Assembly: GCF_014192575.1 (NCBI RefSeq)
Contig: NZ_JACHYC010000009.1
Location: forward strand, 62,001 to 126,000
Direction of reading: 5' to 3'
Length of the DNA stretch: 64,000 nt
Source: Variovorax sp. Sphag1AA
GTDB lineage: Bacteria; Pseudomonadota; Gammaproteobacteria; Burkholderiales; Burkholderiaceae_C
In this document: positions 59,239 to 64,000 of the stretch, one piece after another
How positions within the stretch are numbered: position 1 is the stretch's first letter
Layout of the letters: each line of letters opens with the position of its first letter
Notes under the pieces: generated by a model
Seen by the model: the letters and a program-made list of their open reading frames with translations, nothing else
Databases searched by the model: none
What the model was told of the DNA's origin: nothing
Position numbers and translations under genes: made by a program

Positions 59239-60117
59239 TCAGTGCGGAAGCATCGCCGCGAGCCGCGCCAGCTTGTCAGGATTGCGCTGAACATGAATGC
59301 GCAGGATGCGCTGCCCGTCCGTCTCGTACGACTGCGCCGATTCGAGCACCCCGTCGATGAAGCGCAGCAGACCCCACTGCCCGTTGATGTTCGCGATCTC
59401 GACGCGCTGCGCCGAACCGAAGCGCCGCGCGCTCGCGAAATAGAGCTGCGCGATGCGCTGGCTGCCCACCAGCGGCTTGCCGAAGCTCGGCACCTTGCCG
59501 CCACCGTCGCCGATCAGCTCGGCCCGTTCGGAGAGCATCGACTTCAGCGCCGCGAGGTTGCCGTCTGTGATCGCCGCCGCGAAGTCGCCGAGAAGCCGCC
59601 GGTGCGCGTCGGGCGAGACGTCGAAGCGCGGGCGCTCCTCGCGCAGCTGCGCCTTCGCGCGGTGCACGAGCTGGCGGCAGGCGGCCTCGCTCTTGCCGAT
59701 CATTTCGGACACCTGCGGGTAGTCGGCATCGAACACCTCGCGCAGCAGGAAGGCGGCACGCGCCTCCGGAGACAGGCGCTCCAGCAGCATCAGGAAGGCG
59801 GTGGACACCTCGTCCGCCCGCTCCAGCATCTGGTCCGGCGTGGGCGGCGAATCGGTCAGGATCGGCTCGGGCAGCCAGATGCCGACGTAGTGCTCGCGGC
59901 GCACTTTGGCGCTGCGAAGGCGGTCGATCGACAGGCGCGTGGCAATGGTGACCAGCCAGGCCTCGGCGCTCTCCAGCGTCTCGGGGTCGGTCTCGTGCCA
60001 GCGCAGCCAGACGTCCTGAACCACTTCCTCGGCCTCGGCCATCGAGCCGAGCATGCGGTAGGCGATGCCTTCCAGGCGGGGGCGGAGCTGGTCAAAAGTG
60101 CGGGTTGAATCGTCCAT
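59239..60117 (-). CDS. ECF41-family RNA polymerase sigma factor
   Basis: The 292-residue protein has sigma region 2 (EGIAYRMLGSMAEAEEVVQD), region 4 (EMIGKSEAACRQLVHRAKA) and a C-terminal SnoaL-like domain. That domain carries the ECF41 motifs WLPEP (81-85), DGGGK (204-208) and NPDKL (279-283). It takes the place of a separate anti-sigma factor by regulating its own core. The downstream CMD-like gene and ECF41-type promoters before both genes support this assignment. Confidence 0.93.
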   Translation of the reverse strand: MDDSTRTFDQLRPRLEGIAYRMLGSMAEAEEVVQDVWLRWHETDPETLESAEAWLVTIATRLSIDRLRSAKVRREHYVGIWLPEPILTDSPPTPDQMLERADEVSTAFLMLLERLSPEARAAFLLREVFDADYPQVSEMIGKSEAACRQLVHRAKAQLREERPRFDVSPDAHRRLLGDFAAAITDGNLAALKSMLSERAELIGDGGGKVPSFGKPLVGSQRIAQLYFASARRFGSAQRVEIANINGQWGLLRFIDGVLESAQSYETDGQRILRIHVQRNPDKLARLAAMLPH

Positions 60118-60127
60118 ATCTCGCGTA

Positions 60128-60154
60128 GACGTTCGAGGCAGGCGTTTTGTGACG
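60128..60154 (-). promoter_or_regulatory. ECF41-type promoter of the sigma-factor gene
   Basis: On the minus strand CGTCACA (60148-60154), a 16-bp spacer and CGTC (60128-60131) precede the sigma gene. It differs from TGTCACA by one base and shares CTCGAACGTCT with the CMD promoter, indicating autoregulation. Confidence 0.75.
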
Positions 60155-60262
60155 TCCGGCCGGGGCGTGCGATCTTGCCACGCCGATTCAGGACGCCGCT
60201 AGACTCCACGCCGTATGCGCCCCGGCGCACTCCCCCACCCGATCGCAGGAGGCAGACGCCCC

Positions 60263-63200
60263 ATGACAGAGTCCCGGTCCCGGCCCTCGTCGCGGCTTGC
60301 ACGGCGCGCACCGGCGGGGGCGCGCGCGGATTTCGGGCGGCTGGTCGAAACCGGGCTTCGAATGAGCGCATTGCGCAGCACTGCCGAGGTGCAGCGATTT
60401 GTCGTCGGCGAGGTGAAGGCGCTTCTCGGTGCGCAACGTGTGTTGCTGGTGCTGGAAACAGGGGACGGCCCGCGCATCACCGGGTCGAAACTGCCGCGCG
60501 GCGAAAAGGCCACCGAACTCCTTCGCGCGATCGGACCTTGGCTGGCCGAAGCTCGCGTCACCCGCTCGACCCGCCTTCGCCATGGCCCGGAAGGCGCCAG
60601 GCCGGCGGCCCAGCGCTCGTGTCTGATCGCGCCTCTGGTTGCGCAAGACGAGTTGACGGGCTTTCTCTATGCCGACGTCGAAGGTCCCGAGGGTCGCTTC
60701 GAGCAAACGCACCAGGAGGCGCTCTCGGCACTGGCGGCCCAGACGGCCGCCGTGTTGTCCGGCGTCCGCACCCGCGAGCGGCTCGAAAGCACGCTGGCCG
60801 CGCGCAGCGCCGAACTCGCGCAGAACGCGGGCGCGCTCTCGCTGATCGACCGGATCCAGGACGGCATCGCGGCGCGGCTGGAGTTTTCGGCGATCGTCCA
60901 GATGGTCGGCGACAAGCTGCGCGAGGTCTTCGACTCCGGCGACGTCACGATCCTGTGGTGGGACGACAAGACCCAGCTCGTGCAGGCCCTCTACCGCTAC
61001 GAGCACAACCGCCCCCTGCCGCTGCCGCAAGCCCGCCTGCTTCAGCCCGGCGAGCCGCTGGAGCGCATCCTGCTGCGCCGCGAGGTGGGTGTCCTGAACA
61101 CGCGCGACGAACAGACCCGGATCGGGCTTGCCCCGCACCCGGGCACGGACTGGGCGCTTTCGCTTGCGGCGGTGCCGATCCTCGGGCGGGACCGCGTACT
61201 CGGTGCGCTCGGGCTGCAGAACCACGAGCGCGAATACGCCTTCGGGCACGAACAGATCCAGCTCCTCGAAACCGTGGCCGCGACCATGGGCGCGGCGCTG
61301 GAGAACGCCCGCCTGTTCGACGAAACGCAGGAAGCGCTCGCTCGGCAGACCGCCACGTCGGAGGTGCTGAAGGTCATCAGCGGCTCGCCGACCGACGTGC
61401 AGCCGGTGTTCGATACCGTCGCCGAGCGCGCCGGGCTGCTGTGCCGCGCCGAGGGCAGCCGGGTGTGGCTGGCCGCTGGCGACTGCCTGCGCGCCATGAC
61501 CAGCTACGGGCCGGGCTATGGCGGCGACGGCGCCGGGCTCGAACTGCCGCTACGCCGCACCTCGATCGGCGGACGGTGCTTTGTCGACCAGTGCTGCGTG
61601 CACGTCGAAGACGTCGTGCCGCTGATCGACACGGAGTACCCCGACGTCCGCGAGCTCCAGGCGCGCAACGGCTTCCGCACGGTGCTGGCGGTGCCGATGC
61701 TGCGCGACGGCCGGGCCATCGGCGTGATCTCGCTGCTGCGCAACCAGGTCCGGCCTTTCTCGGCGGCAGAGATCGCGCTGGTGCAGACCTTCGCCGACCA
61801 GGCGGTGATCGCGATCGAGAACGTGCGCCTCTTCAACGAGACCCGCGAGGCGCTCGAGCAGCAGACCGCGACCAGCGATGTGCTGCAGGTCATCAGCGGG
61901 TCGATGGCAGATGCGCAGCCGGTGTTCGACAAGATCCTCGAGAGTTGCCAGCGACTGTTCTCCAGCTCGCAGATGGGCATCGCGCTGATCGGCTACGACG
62001 GCCTGGTCCATCTCGGCGCGCATCGCGGCTCGGCCCGAGAGGTGCTGGAGAGGCACTACCCGCGACCGCCGGAGCACGAGCGGGAGAGCGACCGGTTCCT
62101 GGCGGACGTCGAGGTGATGCACATCCCTGACGTGATGGCCGAAAAATCGCACCTGCCTCCGTTCATGCGAGAGATCGCAGAGAAGGTCGGCAGCTACGCG
62201 ATCATGATCGCGCCGCTGATGTGGGAAGGCCGCTCCATCGGTTCGATCCACGTCACCCGCCAACCCGTCGGCCGGTTCGCGGACAAGGAGATCAGGCTCC
62301 TGAAGACCTTCGCTGACCAGGCCGTCATCGCGATCCAGAACGCCGCGCTCTTCAAGCAGGCGCAGGAAGCGCGGGTGGCCGCCGAGGCCGCGAACGAAGC
62401 CAAGAGCGCCTTCCTCGCAACCATGAGCCACGAGATCCGTACGCCGATGAATGCTGTCATCGGCATGAGCGGGCTGTTGCTGGACACGCAACTCGACATC
62501 GAGCAGCAGGACTACGTCTCCACCATCCGCGAGTCGGGCGATGCGCTGCTGACCATCATCAACGACATCCTCGACTACTCGAAGATCGAGGCCGGCCGGA
62601 TGGACATCGAGTCGCATCCCTTCGACCTGCGCGACTGCGTGGAGACCGCGCTCGATCTCGTGAGCGCACGCGCCACCGAGAAGGACCTCGACACCGCCTA
62701 TGTGTTCGAAGGCGACGTGCCCGATGCGGTCAGCGGCGATCTTGCGCGGCTGCGACAAGTGCTGCTCAACTTGCTGAGCAATTCGGTGAAGTTCACCGAG
62801 CGCGGCGAGGTGGTCGTTTCCGTCAGCTCGGAGAAGCTGCCCAATCGCAATGTGCGACTGACCTTCGCGGTGCGCGACACCGGCATCGGGCTGTCGGAAC
62901 AAGGCAAGAGCAGGTTGTTCCAGTCGTTCTCGCAGGCCGATTCGAGCACCACGCGCAAATACGGTGGTACAGGTCTGGGCTTGGCGATCAGCAAGCGGCT
63001 GGCCGAACTCATGGGCGGGACCATGTGGGTCGAGAGCGCCGGGCCGGGCACTGGCTCGACCTTCTTCTTCACCATCGAGGCGCCGGTCGCCGGCCTGCCA
63101 CCGAGCCGTCGCCGCGACTTCCTCGGGGTGCAGCCCGAGATGGCGGGCAAGCGGCTCCTCATCGTGGACGACAACGCGACCAACCGCCGCGTGCTGTCGC

Positions 63201-63949
63201 TGCAGACCGCCAAGTGGGGCATGGATTCGCGCATGACTGCATCGCCGCTCGAAGCGCTTCAGTGGCTCGATGCCGGCGAACGATTCGACGTCGCGATCGT
63301 CGACATGCACATGCCGGAGATGGATGGGCTCGAGCTCGCGCAGCGCATCCGTGCAAAGCATGCCGCGTTGCCGCTCGTCCTCTTCAGTTCCATCGGTCGG
63401 CGCGAGACGGGCGATGGCCAATCGGTCTTCAGCGCCCATCTTTCCAAGCCGATCCACCAGTCACAGCTCTTCGACACGCTCGCCGGCCTGCTGGTGCGCG
63501 ACCCATCGGCCCGGCCCGCGCCGACCGCGGCGCCGAAGCCGCAGCTCGATCCCTCGATGGGAGCGCGGCATCCGCTGCGCATCCTTCTCGCGGAGGACAA
63601 CGCGGTCAACCAGAAGCTCGCGCTGCGCCTGCTGCAGCAGATGGGCTACCGCGCCGATCTCGCGTCCAACGGCATCGAGGCGGTGGAATCGGTGCAGCGG
63701 CAAGCCTACGATGTCGTGTTGATGGACGTACAGATGCCGGAACTCGACGGGCTCGATGCCGCGCGACAGATCTGCACGATGCTCGCCGCACCCGCGCGCC
63801 CGCGCATCGTCGCGATGACCGCGAATGCGATGCAGGGCGACCGCGAGATGTGCATGGCAGCGGGCATGGACGACTACCTCACCAAGCCGATCCGGGTGGA
63901 CCGGCTCGTCGAGGCACTCAACAGCGTGCCCGCACGAAAGGACCGATGA
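60263..63949 (+). CDS. Multi-GAF hybrid sensor histidine kinase/response regulator
   Basis: The 1228-residue cytoplasmic kinase has about four GAF-type sensor segments (about residues 20-720). A repeated ALARQTATSEVLKVISGS / ALEQQTATSDVLQVISGS linker joins them. A HisKA domain has the phospho-acceptor His723 (MSHEIRTPMNAV). HATPase motifs follow (NLLSNSVKFTERGE, DTGIGLSEQ, GGTGLGLAISK), then two receiver domains (IVDMHMPEMDG and LMDVQMPELDG). No membrane segment is visible. The start at 60263 was chosen over 60215, whose 16 extra residues show no signal. The Hpt-like gene at 63951 is the likely phosphorelay partner. Its input is unknown. Confidence 0.88.
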   Translation: MTESRSRPSSRLARRAPAGARADFGRLVETGLRMSALRSTAEVQRFVVGEVKALLGAQRVLLVLETGDGPRITGSKLPRGEKATELLRAIGPWLAEARVTRSTRLRHGPEGARPAAQRSCLIAPLVAQDELTGFLYADVEGPEGRFEQTHQEALSALAAQTAAVLSGVRTRERLESTLAARSAELAQNAGALSLIDRIQDGIAARLEFSAIVQMVGDKLREVFDSGDVTILWWDDKTQLVQALYRYEHNRPLPLPQARLLQPGEPLERILLRREVGVLNTRDEQTRIGLAPHPGTDWALSLAAVPILGRDRVLGALGLQNHEREYAFGHEQIQLLETVAATMGAALENARLFDETQEALARQTATSEVLKVISGSPTDVQPVFDTVAERAGLLCRAEGSRVWLAAGDCLRAMTSYGPGYGGDGAGLELPLRRTSIGGRCFVDQCCVHVEDVVPLIDTEYPDVRELQARNGFRTVLAVPMLRDGRAIGVISLLRNQVRPFSAAEIALVQTFADQAVIAIENVRLFNETREALEQQTATSDVLQVISGSMADAQPVFDKILESCQRLFSSSQMGIALIGYDGLVHLGAHRGSAREVLERHYPRPPEHERESDRFLADVEVMHIPDVMAEKSHLPPFMREIAEKVGSYAIMIAPLMWEGRSIGSIHVTRQPVGRFADKEIRLLKTFADQAVIAIQNAALFKQAQEARVAAEAANEAKSAFLATMSHEIRTPMNAVIGMSGLLLDTQLDIEQQDYVSTIRESGDALLTIINDILDYSKIEAGRMDIESHPFDLRDCVETALDLVSARATEKDLDTAYVFEGDVPDAVSGDLARLRQVLLNLLSNSVKFTERGEVVVSVSSEKLPNRNVRLTFAVRDTGIGLSEQGKSRLFQSFSQADSSTTRKYGGTGLGLAISKRLAELMGGTMWVESAGPGTGSTFFFTIEAPVAGLPPSRRRDFLGVQPEMAGKRLLIVDDNATNRRVLSLQTAKWGMDSRMTASPLEALQWLDAGERFDVAIVDMHMPEMDGLELAQRIRAKHAALPLVLFSSIGRRETGDGQSVFSAHLSKPIHQSQLFDTLAGLLVRDPSARPAPTAAPKPQLDPSMGARHPLRILLAEDNAVNQKLALRLLQQMGYRADLASNGIEAVESVQRQAYDVVLMDVQMPELDGLDAARQICTMLAAPARPRIVAMTANAMQGDREMCMAAGMDDYLTKPIRVDRLVEALNSVPARKDR

Positions 63950-63950
63950 A

Positions 63951-64000
63951 ATGAGTGAAGCAATCATCGACCCCGCGACTTTTGCCGAACTGCAGGAGAC
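63951..64000 (+). CDS. Start of a downstream gene, possibly an Hpt phosphotransfer protein (partial)
   Basis: An ATG at 63951, 1 bp after the kinase stop, opens MSEAIIDPATFAELQE and runs off the window. The wording DPATFAELQE resembles the beginning of Hpt-domain proteins, which would pass phosphate between the two receiver domains of the kinase. Only 16 residues are visible, so this is tentative. Confidence 0.45.
   Translation, partial: MSEAIIDPATFAELQE

Overview
The window is high-GC proteobacterial DNA and most probably comes from a Burkholderiales / Comamonadaceae organism of the Variovorax type. The reasons are three complete tripartite-tricarboxylate (Bug/TctC) binding-protein genes plus a remnant, many LysR regulators beside single catabolic operons, a hairpin-rich intergenic repeat at 28421-28525 of a kind I associate with Comamonadaceae, and a DUF3141-fabI-ackA-pta group. 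The genus is inference; no rRNA or tRNA gene is present. The window opens inside one gene and closes inside another.

Layout. 1-6519 (-): a very large glycine-rich autotransporter, C-terminus outside the window. 6655-11086: a LysR regulator, a small VOC protein, a pyruvate/indolepyruvate-type decarboxylase and an AraC regulator; two nearly identical promoter-like blocks precede the VOC and AraC genes. 11087-12919: gene-poor, scarred DNA with one 5'-truncated alpha/beta-hydrolase. 12920-35291: a large catabolic island built around a GntR regulator (26246-26983). The leftward arm encodes a fused ADP-forming acyl-CoA synthetase, two acyl-CoA dehydrogenases, a Bug protein, thiolase plus DUF35 partner, CoA-transferase, class III extradiol dioxygenase, three tandem RraA/HMG-aldolase-like proteins, an enoyl-CoA hydratase and an SDR. 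The rightward arm encodes RidA, an amidohydrolase resembling 4-oxalomesaconate hydratase, two Rieske oxygenases with one reductase, another Bug protein, an enoyl-CoA hydratase and a 3-hydroxyacyl-CoA dehydrogenase.

35314-39864: a flavin aromatic hydroxylase and a third Bug protein, with one LysR gene divergent from them and a second LysR gene convergent with the first. 39861-40660: a small graveyard of broken genes (Bug, AraC, UvrA). 40693-50098: a TetR gene and a divergent mhp-like meta-cleavage operon (hydroxylase, extradiol dioxygenase, C-C hydrolase, hydratase, aldolase, acylating aldehyde dehydrogenase, MFS transporter) with an exported metallo-beta-lactamase-fold protein inserted. 50099-50650: tandem 20-bp repeats, possibly a mobile-element end. 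50651-58523: a lipoprotein, a tail-anchored protein and a fabI / DUF3141 / GNAT / ackA / pta operon. 58674-60117: a carboxymuconolactone-decarboxylase-like protein and an ECF41 sigma factor, both with ECF41-type promoters. 60263-64000: a multi-GAF hybrid histidine kinase followed by the start of another gene.

How it fits together (inference). The 12.9-35.3 kb island combines CoA-dependent side-chain shortening, Rieske oxygenation or O-demethylation, class III ring cleavage, oxalomesaconate-type hydration and aldolase cleavage. This would suit complete breakdown of a methoxylated or carboxylated aromatic acid carrying an acyl side chain. The 40.7-50.1 kb operon would handle a 3-hydroxyphenylpropionate-type catechol by the classical route to pyruvate and acetyl-CoA. 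The actual substrates cannot be read from sequence.
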